Assembly (NCBI GenBank): GCA_021397845.1
Contig: CM038053.1
Coordinates: 82,335,157-82,399,156, forward strand
DNA: 64,000 nt
Direction: 5' to 3'
Source of the DNA: Areca catechu
Lineage: Eukaryota > Streptophyta > Magnoliopsida > Arecales > Arecaceae
A program made the position numbers and the translations under genes. Shown here piece by piece: positions 46,692 through 59,300 of this stretch (its first letter is position 1; each line of letters begins with the position of its first letter). The notes beneath the pieces are model-generated. The model made no database searches. It was not told the origin of the DNA and saw only the letters and a list, made by a program, of their open reading frames with translations.

Positions 46692-48060
46692 TCAGGTTTT
46701 ACATATGCCTAACAAGGAAAAACTTCATTTGAACTTGAAAGAGAAACAAAAAAACCCTAAGACTTATACTGGGAAGAAGAGAAGTTGTGGGAATTACTAA
46801 TGTTCAAGCCAACTTGTTATCATTGGAGATGAGACTTTTACACAATATTATCAATCGAATCTTTTTGCCCTGTACATGTCACTTTGATTGGGTCAATGAA
46901 TGTGATATAATGTTTATGAGATATATGGTTGAGGGGGAGGCCCTCAATCTTCTATTCATTATGCTGACATAGATACGGGATGCAGCTAGGAGAGTGAAGG
47001 CTTGTCTGCCCTATCGGATGATGTTTACTTTGTTGTTCCAGGAGTTTAGTATAGACTTGATCAGAGAGGATGGATGACTCCTTCACCACATTAACAGATA
47101 CTCGGTGAAATCCCTGCATAGGATGGGATATCACCAAGTTGAAGGAGTTTGGTTCAAGAAAATATTTGGTCAGAAAGTGTTGCATCAGTCTTCAAATGAG
47201 GAGAAGGCAGAGCACGAGACTGTAGCTACTGGCACTGTCAAAGAGGAGTCTGATGGAGATAGTGACAGTGACTCTAGTGATAGCGATGAGGATTCCACAG
47301 ATGAGGAGATCCAAGATAGGCTAGGATGACTGGATAGACAAGTAGCCCCAGGACTCCACCATCACCATCAACAACACCAGGAGCCCATTAAATACCATCG
47401 ACCATAGCTGACACTCAGATTAATCTTTCCTTCGAGTAGCTCACTCAGTTTGCTGAGATTCTGACGGGATCCTTCAGATCGATGTTTGGCAATCTTCGCT
47501 AAACACTCAAGAGAGGCCTAGAGGAGTTCCGGATAGAGATGAGGGTGCTGACATGCATAGTTGAGTCTATAAAGATGAGATAGTGGATCCAGGATGACCA
47601 TAGTGCTGACCTCAGAGACTTATGCTCTGACTTTGAGACATTTCGAGGAGCAGCTGACTCCTTTGCTAGAGATTAGGCCTTAAAATTGCATGAGTTACTG
47701 TAGGGAGTTCAGAGGATAGAGACAGAGTTGAGGACTATTCTGCTCTTCATTACTGGTGTGAGATCTGGAGCTTCTAGTTCTTGTCAGGCACCTCCACAGT
47801 GCTAATCAGTATCAAGATAGCCACCACCTCATGCTAGACCATCAAGATAGCCACCACCATTTCCTATTCAGACTGATCTACCCTCTATCTAGACTGAGCC
47901 TACTCCTACTAGATCTAGAGCTAAGCCTAAGACCAAAACTACTGTACCCAAAGCTCCCACCATAACTAGACTTAGAGATCTTAGGCATAAACCTTTAAAA
48001 ACTAAGGTTTCTTCTACCATATTAGAAATAGGTTCTTCCTCTAGTAAGGAAGAAGATGAT
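46692..48060 (+). pseudogene. C-terminal part of SIRE third ORF (element E)
   Basis: This continues the ORF interrupted by D. The segment MRLLHNIINRIFLPCTCHFD with the following YMVEGEALNLLFIMLT and VKACLPYRMMF resembles the putative plant transposon protein domain found in third ORFs of SIRE-like elements. A Ser/Asp/Glu-rich acidic tract (about 47250-47325) and a His/Gln-rich stretch follow, then a Pro/Thr/Lys-rich tail to about 48060. Several stops (TAG 46970, TGA 47327 and others) break it. The domain call rests on recalled family resemblance. Confidence 0.62.
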
Positions 48061-48977
48061 TATATCTTTTTAGATCTTGTTCTTGTTGGTTGTATCTTTT
48101 GTATCAGAAAAACTTGCTTATATATATATGTGTGTGTGTGTGCACTTTGTTTCATTGTCATTGTCATTCTACTCTTTTAACTCGTCTGTGATGCATAAAG
48201 CTTGGACTTAATAGTAAATATCAAACATTTGTCATTGAAAAAGAAAGGAAAATATCTATAAGAATATCAAGATTATAAAGAGAAGGTGAAATTATCTCAA
48301 ATCATGTTAATATTCTTACTCAATTTCATAAATTATTAAATGCTTAAAGAAACCTTTTTGTTGATGACAAAAAGGGGGAGTAATGTTTATGTTGTGCATG
48401 AAAATTCAAATTAATGTTTATGTTGTGCATGGAAAATTCAAATTAATGTTTATGTTATGCATGGAAAATTCAAATTTCATGGGAATATGCAAGTTAGGGG
48501 GAGAAGTTAATTATGCATGGAAGATAATGGATTTTAGCTCTGATACATTTTAATACTAATTCAATAAAAATTAGTTAGCTTTGATATTTTCTTGAAATCA
48601 ATAAGCTTTGATACATGGAAATCAATGAAACTAAATTAACCAGGATACATTTTAATGCTTAATTAACTCTGATACTTTCTTGATGCTAAATTAATGGAAA
48701 TTAATTGCTTTTGATGCATTTTAGATACTTATTTTGCTCTGATGTACTTTGATACTTAATTGGCTCCAATACATTTGACTCTGATACTAAACTAGCTCCA
48801 ATATATTCTAAAGCAAAAGCAGTTTCTTTAACAAATATTGACTCTGATACAAAAAGCCCTAACACTTCCTGACACTTATTGATACATTTTGATACATTCT
48901 CGATACATGTTTATATAATACTTATTTGTAAACTTTTTCCATGCCCAGTGTTTTGTCATCATCAAAAAGGAAGAGAT
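48061..48977 (+). other. 3' untranslated region and polypurine tract of E
   Basis: A/T-rich and non-coding. It holds a (TA)n(TG)n microsatellite (48118-48142), the SIRE hallmark GACAAAAAGGGGGAG (48367-48380), a 31/32-bp tandem repeat (48382-48476), a further GTTAGGGGGAGAAG (about 48494) and a field of degenerate CTCTGATAC words (48538-48850). The tract AAAAAGGAAGAGAT (48964-48977) directly precedes the LTR and is the likely plus-strand primer. Confidence 0.75.
48382..48476 (+). repeat. 31/32-bp tandem repeat, three copies
   Basis: Units 48382-48412, 48413-48444 and 48445-48476 read AATGTTTATGTTGTGCATG then (G)AAAATTCAAATT. They start directly after the first purine-rich tract. Confidence 0.92.
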
Positions 48978-49044
48978 TATTGATCCCTAGAGTGATTTTG
49001 ATGATAACAAAATATTAGAGCATGTATTTGTTACTAACACTTTT

Positions 49045-50694
49045 TGGTGCGGGCACCAGACTCAGAAGAAGACTTCAGGGCTCCATCTGGATCTCTGATT
49101 GACCTTGCCCGAAGAATTAGGGTTTTCTGGTTTGTAATAAGGATTGACTTGATCAACTCAATTTTAGCTTGAGTCTGTATTTCCCTGCAATTTAATTTTG
49201 TTGAGTCATGTTGACTAAGTAGTGGTCTAGGACTTCTCCAGGGTGTCACATTTTCTCCCAAGGCCAAGCAAGTGGGCGCCACACTCCTAACCACAATCCC
49301 AGCCACACGCCTGAGTCCAGGGGGCACCACATCTCCATCTAGTATGCTGTGGTCCCCACACCACAAGATAGCAAGTCCCTTCTCTCATGCGCCACTTGAG
49401 GAGAAAACAATCTGGGATCCACAATTCAAGGGGGCGGCCAAAGTGTTTCCATAAGAGCCAAGCTATGAAAAGAAAGGAGCAAAGCTTGGGGAGCAAGACT
49501 AGAAGGAGCCCAAATAATTCCAAATAAAACCAGGTATGGAAGGAAAGAAATTTCTCTTGAAGAGCAAGGTTAGGAGGCACCCAAATAATTCCAAATAAAA
49601 CCAGGTATGGAAGGAAAAATATTTTTTCTTGAAGAGCAAGGCTAGGAGGCGCCACCTACTTACCTTTTGAAGCCACCAATCAGCATTTTTGGAAACTCTT
49701 GGCCGGCCATATGTGTTGGAATTGATCCTACAAACCTAATTTGAAGATCCACCCTATTAGTCCCACATGGGAAGATGTAAAACCCTGCTCTCTTGTAAAG
49801 TCCTATAAATTAAACCCCTCTTGTAATTTTTAAAGACATCTGATGAATGAATCCAATTTATGTGTGAGCAAACTTTGTGTTTCACTCTTCCGCACTTGCA
49901 TCCAGGTGTTGAGCTCCATGAGGGAGTAAAATCCGGGTTCCCCAGGAACCTTGAGGAGGTGTGAGATCTCCAACCCCAAAACCCTAGGTTAGCCACTTCA
50001 CTTCCAAACCTTAGCTGCCTTTCATCCTCTTCTTTCCACCAAACCCTAGCCTACCCCACCTCTCACGGCCACTCTCTCCAAGTCAAGGCCAACCACCAGC
50101 ATCCAGGTCCAGTCCAGATACTTCAGATCCAGAGCAATTACCAGAGGAAGTCAGATCAGCCTTCAGGAGAATCCGGATTTCAGCAACATCAGCTTTCAAG
50201 TTCTTCTAACTGGTAAATCCTTCCTTGAGTATCTGATTCCATAAATTGTTCTTCTTCTTTTCCAGATCTTGAGTTCAAGAGAAGCCAAACTCTGTCAAAG
50301 GATCAGTATTGGAGGATCCATTGCGAAGATATCTGAATCCAGGGATCCAACAATCTACTTAAGAGAGTCCTTCCACCAAACTCTGTGAAGATCACTGTCT
50401 GGTCTATAACCCTTCTCTTCTCTTTACTTCTGTCCTGTTGAAAGTTCAGAGCGAAACCCTAGAACTGGGAGTTTCTCAACCCCCAGCGATCCGTAACTTC
50501 CGAACTACTCTGATAACCCAGTTTATTTTAATTTGTGCTTTCAATTATTACCTAGTTTCTTTTAATTTAGTTTAAATTTCCTTTGAGTCAAAGCCGACTT
50601 CTGAAAATATTAAAAAAAAAAAATAACAAAAAAAAAAAAGAATTAGTCTTAATTTACTTCCGCATCGCATCATCTCTTATTTCGTTCTGCATCA
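49045..50694 (+). repeat. 5' LTR of chromovirus F
   Basis: It starts TGGTGCGGGCACCAGACTCA and ends TTCTGCATCA; 1650 bp. TATAAAT lies at 49804-49810. Its partner is the split LTR ending at 59552, not the intervening LTR 56349-57948, as text such as GGCGGCCAAAGTGTTTCC shows. Confidence 0.92.
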
Positions 50695-50698
50695 TTTT

Positions 50699-50712
50699 TG
50701 GTATCAAAGCCC
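50699..50712 (+). promoter_or_regulatory. Primer binding site of F
   Basis: TGGTATCAAAGCCC lies four bases after the LTR. One base differs from the tRNA-Met complement (A for G at position 9). Confidence 0.88.
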
Positions 50713-51600
50713 TGTTTAGGGTTTCTGTTTTGCTTGCTTGTTTTGAGTCTCTCTCTTTTTATTTTGTCTGCTCGAAGTAGACTCCCCAGGACGTCCGGTC
50801 CTAGGAATGAAGCGAGGTGCAAACCTCCTCTTCCCATTCCATGGGGTGTTCCTAGGGCGTGTAGGGGATCCGTTGGGTTACAACTTCGTAGCAGGAATTG
50901 TAAACGGGGAAGCACTCTATTTTTCAGTCTGTAACTACCCTATTGCAGGACTTATTTCTCATTGTAGGTAATTCCAAATTACTTGATTTTTATTTTTCTA
51001 GAACCAGTATAAATGAAACTATTTTACTTAATTTTTTGTGATTTATTAGTTTCCGTAAAATTTTTGAGAGTTAAATTACTGTAACTCTGTTTCTGTGTTT
51101 TTCCAATTCAATTATTTTGAGTGATCATCTCCTAATTCATCTTAAGGGCATTTGAGCATCTAAGATAAGAAGAGGAGTTGATAACCTCTCCTTAGCCCAA
51201 AATGACCATCCACTCATTCGATCCTAAGCATAATTTTAAAATTTATTAGACTTAATTTGCCTTAGTGGGCTAGGGACATCAACAAGTCGGGTCAAGGCTA
51301 GTGTTGAGTCAGTTTGTCTAGTTACTCTATGTGTGCTTTATACTCAGTGTCTAGAATAGTGGTTCAGGGATTCTATCCCGAAGGGCTTGTGTGCTGGTCC
51401 GCCTACTTGGCCAATCACTGATTGATGTCTAGGATTGGCATCTAGGGACCTAACACTCCCCTTACACCTGCCTGGCTGAGTTCCAAGTTACTACAGGCTA
51501 GCTTGCCACTATGATTGGGCATCTAGTTTGGGCTCTAGGTCTAGATAGCCCGTAGTCATTTTAGTTGAGTCTCATTTTGTGTGTTTGCTTGCATCATCAT
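50713..51600 (+). other. Untranslated leader of F
   Basis: Colinear with the leader of B and without a gene. The hairpin reads CCTTAG-TGGG-CTAGGG (51260-51275), one stem pair changed to U-G. Confidence 0.72.
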
Positions 51601-54600
51601 GCCTACCCAGAATGGAGTACCCTACCAACCTGGTCAAACCGAACCTGATTTATAGGCCATGGTTAGAGCTCTTACTGAGAGTATGAACAAATTGAGTCAG
51701 GATGTGACTGCTACTGTTGCCCAGTTTAAAGAACAGGTCCATGAGAATTTTGTCCAGCTTAGGGATCGAGTCCAAGTACTTGAGGAACCTAGGCATCAGA
51801 ATTGGACTCCTGACCCAGATTTTAATGTGCCTCAACCTCACCCACACCAAGAGCCTAGAAGACCTTTATACAGAGATCCTGAACCTAATCATAGGAGGCC
51901 TGACCCAGAACCTGAAGATAGAGATGATAGGTTCATTCGGAACATCAAATTAGATGCACCCACTTTTGATGGTAGCTTAAACCCTAAGGTGTATTCTGAT
52001 TGGGAGGGTGAGATGGACCAGTACTTTGAGTGGTATGCCATGTCTGAGGAAAGGAAGTTCAAGTTTGCCAAGATGAAGTTAGTACGTCAATCTAGGTTAT
52101 ACTGGGGGAACATTGAGCTAACCACTAGAAGACGAAATGTAGAGCCCATAACCACTTGGCAGGGTATGAAAGAGAAGCTTAGAGATAAGTATCTACCCAT
52201 TTCATACCAGCAGAATCTGTTAGACCAATGGCAGACTTAGAAACAAGGGAACCGATCTGTATCAGACTACATAACCACCTTTGATGAATACCTGATGAGA
52301 TGTGATGTGAGTGAAGCCCATGAGGTCTCTTTGTCTAGGTTTAGGGCTGGACTTAGGGAAGACATTAAGAGGGAGTTGTTTCTAAGAGAGGTTACTGACC
52401 TAGACCAAGCCTATCAGATTGCACTGAACACTGAGAAGTTTCAAAGAGGACCCATGCCTTCTAGGGTTAGTGCCCCAATCCCAAGAAATGGACCTAGCCA
52501 AGTTACCCCTAGCAAGCCTAATCAGGGTATTCCCACCCTAGGCCCATGGACAAAGGTAAGGCACCTGACACCCAGAGAACCCCTAGTATCATCTGTTTTA
52601 AGTGCCAGAAGCCCGGTCATATCTCCAACCAGTGCACAGCCATAGCTTGTTTTAAGTGCCATAAGGTAGGTCATGTTTCTAGCCAGTGCCCTCGTAGATC
52701 CCTTTACATAGAAGAAGAAGAAGAAGAGAATTTCGGGCCCAATGAAGAGTTTGAAGAAGAAGTTTATGAGGCCAGAATGAATTTGGTCGATGAGTATGAA
52801 TGAGAGGAGGAATCCATAGAGTCTGACCAATTAGGGGTTGTGAGATGCATCCTGTCCCAGAATAGAGTTCAGGAAGATTGGCGTAGGACTAACATCCTAC
52901 AGACTTTCCTTAAACTAGGGGATAAGGTATGTAAAATCATCATAGATAGTTGGAGCTGTGTGAATGCCATTTCTGCTAGCACTGTCAAAATGTTAGGCTT
53001 AACCCCAGTCCCCCACCTCAACCCCTATAAGGTTTCTTGGGTAGACTCTACCTCTATACCCATCCAGTCTAGATGTCAGGTCCAAATCCAAATGCAATCC
53101 TATCAAGAGAAGATTTGGTGTGATGTCTTGCCCATGGGGGTGAGCAGTATAATTCTTGGAAGACCTTGGTTATATGATCATGATGCCACCCTCTTAGGAA
53201 AATCTAACACCTGTGTCTTTAGTTTTAATGGGAAGAAAATCACAATCCATTCAGTCCCTCCTAAGGACAAGGTAGCTAAAGGACCCAATAAGGTCAGAGA
53301 GATGAAGACTGGGGTGAACCTAATTAGTGCTAAGGATCTAGAACAAGAAATTCATAGTGGTTCACCTATTTGGATGTTGACTACTAAGGAACTTAGGACT
53401 CCTACACCCTCAGAGCCTCCTCAAGAAGTTAAACCTTTGTTAGAAGAATTTGAGGATGTTTTTCCCGAGGATCTGCCAGACCACCTTCCACCTCTTAAGG
53501 ATATCCAGCATTTCATAGATTTAGTCCCAGGAGCTACTTTACCCAACTTGCCCCATTATAGGATAAATCCATCTGAGCATAAGGAACTACAAAAGCAGGT
53601 TGGAGAATTGTTGAGGAAGGGGTTCATTAGAGAGAGTCTTAGCCCTTGTGCAATCCCTGCACTTCTGATCCCAAAGAAGGATGGCACGTGGAGGATGTGT
53701 GTTGATAGTCGTGCCATCAACAAATCACAATCAAGTATAAGTTCCCCATCCCTAGACTAGATGACATGCGAGATATGATGGCCGGTGCAATGGTTTTTTC
53801 TAAAATTGATCTCAAGAGTGGCTATCATCAGGTTAGGATTAGACCAGGGGATGAGTGGAAAACCGCTTTCAAAACTAAGGATGGTCTCTATGAATGGGTT
53901 GTTATGCCTTTGGGTTGTCCAATGCCCCTAGTACTTTCATGAGGATTATGACCCAGGTGCTTAGAGCTTTCGTAGGGAAGTTTGTAGTGGTCTATTTTGA
54001 TGACATCCTGATCTATAGTAAGACCCCTGCAGATCACCTCGGCCACCTTAGACAAGTCTGCCAAGTTTTGAGGAATGATAGTCTCTACGGTAATATCAAA
54101 AAGTGTGAATTCTTGACCAATAGAGTTATCTTCCTTGGTTTTGTAGATATCCCTAACAGCGTGGCTGCCGATCCAGAAAAGATTAGGTCCATAGTAGAAT
54201 GGCCAGAGCCAACCAGTGTGCATGAAGTCAGAAGTTTCCACGGCTTGGCTACCTTCTATAGGCGATTCATCAAGGGTTTAGTACTCTAGTTGCTCCTATC
54301 ACAGACTGTATTTGGAAGGGAGAATTCCAGTGGACTAAAGCAGCCCATAAAGCCTTTCGAGATCTTAAGGATAGGATGACCCAGGCACCCATTTTGAGGT
54401 TACCCGACTTTTCAAAGGTATTTGAGGTTGCCTGTGATGCTTCAAGAGTAGGTATAGGTGGAGTCCTAAGCCAAGAGAACCATCCCGTAGAATTCTTTAG
54501 TGAAAAACTTAATGATGCTAAGCTTAGGTATTCTACCTACGATAAGGAATTTTATGTGGTAGTGCAAGCTTTGCGTTACTGGAGACATTATTTGCTACCG

Positions 54601-56255
54601 CAAGAATTTGTGCTGTTTTCGGACCATGAGGCTCTTAGATTCTTGAATTCCCAGAAGAAGCTTAACCTAGGCATGCTAAGTGGGTAGAGTATATCCAGTC
54701 TTATACTTTTGTTTTGAAACATAAGGCTGGGTCTGAAAATAAGGTAGCTGATGCCCTTAGTCATCGATCTTTGCTATTGAATTCTGTTAGGGCTGAAGTC
54801 ATAGGGTTTGAGCAGATCAAAGAGGAATATGAGTCATGTCCGGATTTTAAGACTGTGTACCATGATCTAACTCAAGGACCATCTAGTGATCATAAGGATT
54901 ATACCCTTTTAGATGGCTTTCTGTTCTTTAAGAATAGGCTTTGCATCCCTAGAACTTCTCTTAGGAATTTTTGATTTGGGAAATTCATGCTGGAGGTTTA
55001 GCTGGCCATTTCGGAAAAGACAAGACCACCCTGGCTATTGAAGACCACTTTTTCTAGCCTACCTTAAAAAGAGATGTAGCACACATTGTAGCTAGGTGTC
55101 GGACCTGCGCTGTTGCCAAACAGCGAAAACAGAGCACTGGCCTTTATACCCCACTTCCTGTCCAGATCGTCCTTGGCAAGATGTGAGCATGGACTTTGTG
55201 TTAGGATTGCCTAAGACCCAGAGGTGGCATGACTCTATCTGTGTCGTAGTCGATCAATTTTCCAAGATGGCCCATTTCTTGCCTTGATCCCAAACTTTTG
55301 ATGCGTCTAAGGTAGCCACCCTGTTCTTTAATGAGATAGTTCGACTCCATGGCCTACCTAAGACCATTGTTTCAGATAGGGATGTCCGTTCACCAGCTAT
55401 TTCTGAAAAATCCTTTGGCATAAGTTAGAGACAAAAATTAAGTTTTCGACTGCCTATCATCCCCAAACTGATGGCCAAACCAAAGTAGTGAACCGTAGTT
55501 TAGGCAATCTGTTAAGGTGTCTTGTTGGTGAAAACATTAGGAACTGGGATTTGTACTTACCTAGAGCTGAATTTGCATACAATGACTCGGTCAATAGGTC
55601 TACAGGTAAGAGTCTATTTGAAATTGTGCATGGTTACAAACCTCACACACCTCTTGACCTAGCTCCTTTACCAGTCCAAACACAAGTCTCCGAGTCTGCT
55701 GAAGTTTTTGCCGCATAAAAGACTTGCATAAAGAAATTCATGCCAAAATAAATTTAAGTAATGAACTTATAAGAAGTTGGCTGATTCTCAAAGGCGAGTC
55801 AAAACTTTTGATGAGGGAGACTATGTAATGATTAGGTTAAGGCCTGAATGGTTTCCTCCTGGAACGTTAGAAAGTTACATGCTAGAGAAGCAGGACCATT
55901 TAGAGTGGTGAAGAGAGTAGGATCCAATGCCTATGTGCTCGAGTTGCCTCCAGAACTAGGCATTAGCTCCACTTTCAACATTACAGATATCCTAGTAGAG
56001 TATAGAGAGCCAGCTGTGATTCCTAGTGAGCCTTTTGAACCTAATCCTGCTCTTGAGAGTGAACCCAACCCTGTGTGTCCTCCAACCAACTGGCCTGTGA
56101 GGAAAGAGCAGATTGAAAAGATCCTGGATGATCAGGTTATCTCTACTCGTAATCGAGGATACCAAAGATACCTGGTCCGCTGGCAAGGAAGGCCAGATTT
56201 GATGACTCTTAGATCTCCGGAGAATAATTACAAGAATTGGACCCAGACCACTTGA
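51601..56255 (+). pseudogene. Gag-pol of chromovirus F, multiply frameshifted
   Basis: ATG at 51601 aligns with gag of A, but TAG at 51653 stops it. Gag resumes at 51659, is cut by TAG 52238-52240, and continues through two zinc knuckles (52590-52692) to TGA 52801. Protease carries DSW instead of DSG (codon 52951-52953). RT (YFDDIL near 53994), RNase H (ACDASRVGIGG), integrase (AGHFGKDKT, zinc His intact; TAG 55055-55057 after DHFF) and chromodomain (RYLVRWQGRPD) are all present but split. From about 53715 on most breaks are single-base deletions relative to A, often in short homopolymers. Confidence 0.9.
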
Positions 56256-56317
56256 GAGATACCAGAGCCAACTTGATCCATACTCGACAGGGTCGATTCC
56301 TCCCCACCCCGGAGAAT

Positions 56318-59300
56318 TGGTGCGGGCACCAGACTCAGAAGAGACTCATGGTGCGGCACCAGACTCAGAAGAAGACTTCAGAGCTCCATCTGGATCTCTG
56401 ATTAACCTTGCCCGAAGAATTAGGGTTTTTGGTTTGTAATAAGAGTTGACTAGATCAACTCAATTTAGCTTGAGTCTACATTACCTGCATTTTATTTTGT
56501 TGAGTCATGTTGACTCAGTAGTGGACTAGGGTTTCAACCTGGGGTGTTACATTTTCTCCTAAGGCCTAGCAAGTGGGCGCCACACTCCCAGCCACACTCC
56601 CAGCCATACGCCTGAGTCCAGGGGCGCCATATCTACATCAGCAGCCTTTGGTCCCCATGCCACAGATAGCAGCTTCCTTCTCTCATGCGCCAGTGAGGAG
56701 AAACCACCAGGAGTCCACAATCAAGGGGGCGGCCCAAGTCTTTCCAAAGAACCAAACTAAGAAAGGGAAGAAATTCTCTTGGAGAAAATTTCAAGGTGGC
56801 GCCACTACCTACCAAATATCCCAAACAAAGATGGGAAGGGCCTTGACTTAGGGAGGAAGAAAAGGAGGAGTCCAAAGAGTTGATCCATGGAAGGAAAAAA
56901 ATTCTCCTGAAGATCCAAGCAAGGAGGCTCCATCTACCTGCCTTTTATAACCCTAATCAAATTTTTTTTGGTACCTTGGCCGACCATATGTGTATGGATT
57001 ATCCTGATTTGTAGATCCCCTCCTTTAGTCCCCATGGGAAGATGTAAAACCCTACTCCCTTGTAAAGCCTTATAAATTAAACCCCTCTTGTAAGTTTAAA
57101 TAAATCAGATGAATGAAATCAATTTTTTTTTTGTGAGCAAACTTTGTGTTTTCTCTCTTCCGCACTTGCATCCAGGTGTTGAGCTCCATGAGGGAGTAAA
57201 TCCGGGTTCCCCAGGAACCTTGAGGAGGTGTGAGATCTCCAAAACCCCAAACCCTAGGTTTAGCCACTCCTCCACTCCAAACCCTAGCCGCCACACCCTT
57301 CTCTTTCCACCAAGCCCTAGCCTATCCCACCTCTCACGGCCACCCTCTCCAAGTCCAGGACGACCACCAGCATCCAGCTCCAGTCCAGATACTTCAGATC
57401 TATAGCAATTCTAGAGGAGTCAGATCAGCCTCCAGGAGAATCCTGATTTCAGCAACTTCAGCTTTCAGTTCCTCATCCTGTAAAACCTTTCTTGAGTACC
57501 TGAATTCCATCACTTGTTCTTCTTCTTGCCCAGATCTTGAGTCTAGGAGAAGCCAACCAAACCACAAGACCAGTATTGGAGGATCCATTGCGAAGATAGT
57601 CGACTCCAAGGATCCCACAATCTACTCGAGAGAGTTCTTCCACCAAAATTCTGAGAAGATCACTGTCTGGTTGGTAAACCATCTCTCCTCTCTATTTCTG
57701 TTCTGTTGAAAGTTCAGAGCGAAACCCTAGGTCTGGGAGTTTCTCAACCCCAGCGATCCGTTACTTCTGAACTACTCTGATAATTTAGTTCATCTAAATT
57801 GTGCTTTCAATCCTTACCTAGTTTCCTTCAACTTAGTTTAGCTTTACTTTGAGTCAAAGCCAATTTCTGAAATATAAAAAAAAAAAAAAAAAAGAATTAA
57901 TCTTAAATTTACTTCCGCATACGCTTCCTTGTTCTTTGTTCTGCATCACTTCAGGGCTCTATCTGGATCTCTGATTGACCTTGCCCGAAGAATTAGGGTT
58001 TTCTGGTTTGTAATAAAGGTTGACTTGATCAACTCAATTTTAGCTTGAGTCTGTATTTCCCTGCAATTTTATTTTGTTGAGTCATGTTGACTCAGTAGAG
58101 GTCTAGGACTTCTCCAGGGTGTCACATTTTCTCCCAAGGCCAAGAAAGTGGGCGCCACACTCCCAGCCACACACCTTAGTCCAGGGGGCGCCACATCTCC
58201 ATCCAGTATGCTCTGGTCCCCACACCACAAGATAGCAGGTCCCTTTTCTCATGCGCCACTTGAGGAGAAAACAATCTGGGATCCACAATTCAAGGGGGCG
58301 GCCAAAGTGTTTCCATAAGAGCCAAGCTATGAAAAGAAAGGAGCAAAGCTTGCGGAGCAAGACTAGGAGGCGCCCAAATAATTCCAAATAAAACCAGGTA
58401 TGGAAGGAAGGAAACTTCTCTTGAAGAGCAAGGTTAGGAGGCGCCCAAATAATTCCAAATAAAACCAGGTATGGAAGGAAAAATATTTTTCTTGAAGAGC
58501 AAGGCTAGGAGGCGACACCTACTTACCTTTTGAAGCCACCAATCAGCATGTTTGGAAACTCTTGGCCGGCCATATGTGTGGGAATTGATCCTACAAACCT
58601 AATTTGAAGATCCACCCTATTAGTCCCACATGGGAAGATGTAAAACCCTGCTCTCTTGTAAAGTCCTATAAATTAAACCCCTCTTGTAATTTTAAAGACA
58701 TCAGATGAATTAATCCAATTTATGTGTAAGCAAACTCTGTGTTTCAGACTTCCGCACTTGCATCCAGGTGTTGAGCTCCGTGAGGGAGTAAATCTGGGTT
58801 CCCCAGGAACCTTGAGGAGGTGTGAGATCTCCAACCCCAAAACCCTAGGTTAGCCACTTCACTTCCAAACCTTAGCCACCTTTCATCCTCTTCTTTCCAC
58901 CAAACCCTAGCCTACCCCACCTCTCACGACCACTCTCTACAAGTCAAGGCCGACCACCGGCATCCAGGTCCAGTCCGGATACTTCAGATCCAGAGCAATT
59001 CCCAGAGGAAGTCAGATCAGCCTTCAGGAAAATTCAGATTTCAGCAACATCAGCTTTCAAGTTCTTCTAACTAGTAAATCCTTCCTTGAGTATCTGATTC
59101 AATAAATTGTTCTTCTTCTTTTCCAGATCTTGAGTTCAGGAGAAGCCAACTCTATCAAAGGATCAGTATTGGAGGATCCATTGCAAAGATATCTGAATCC
59201 GGGGATCCAACAATCTGCTCCAGAGAGTCCTTCCACCAAACTCCGTGAAGATCACTGTCTGGTTTATAACCCTTCTCTTCTCTTTTTTTCTATATTATTG

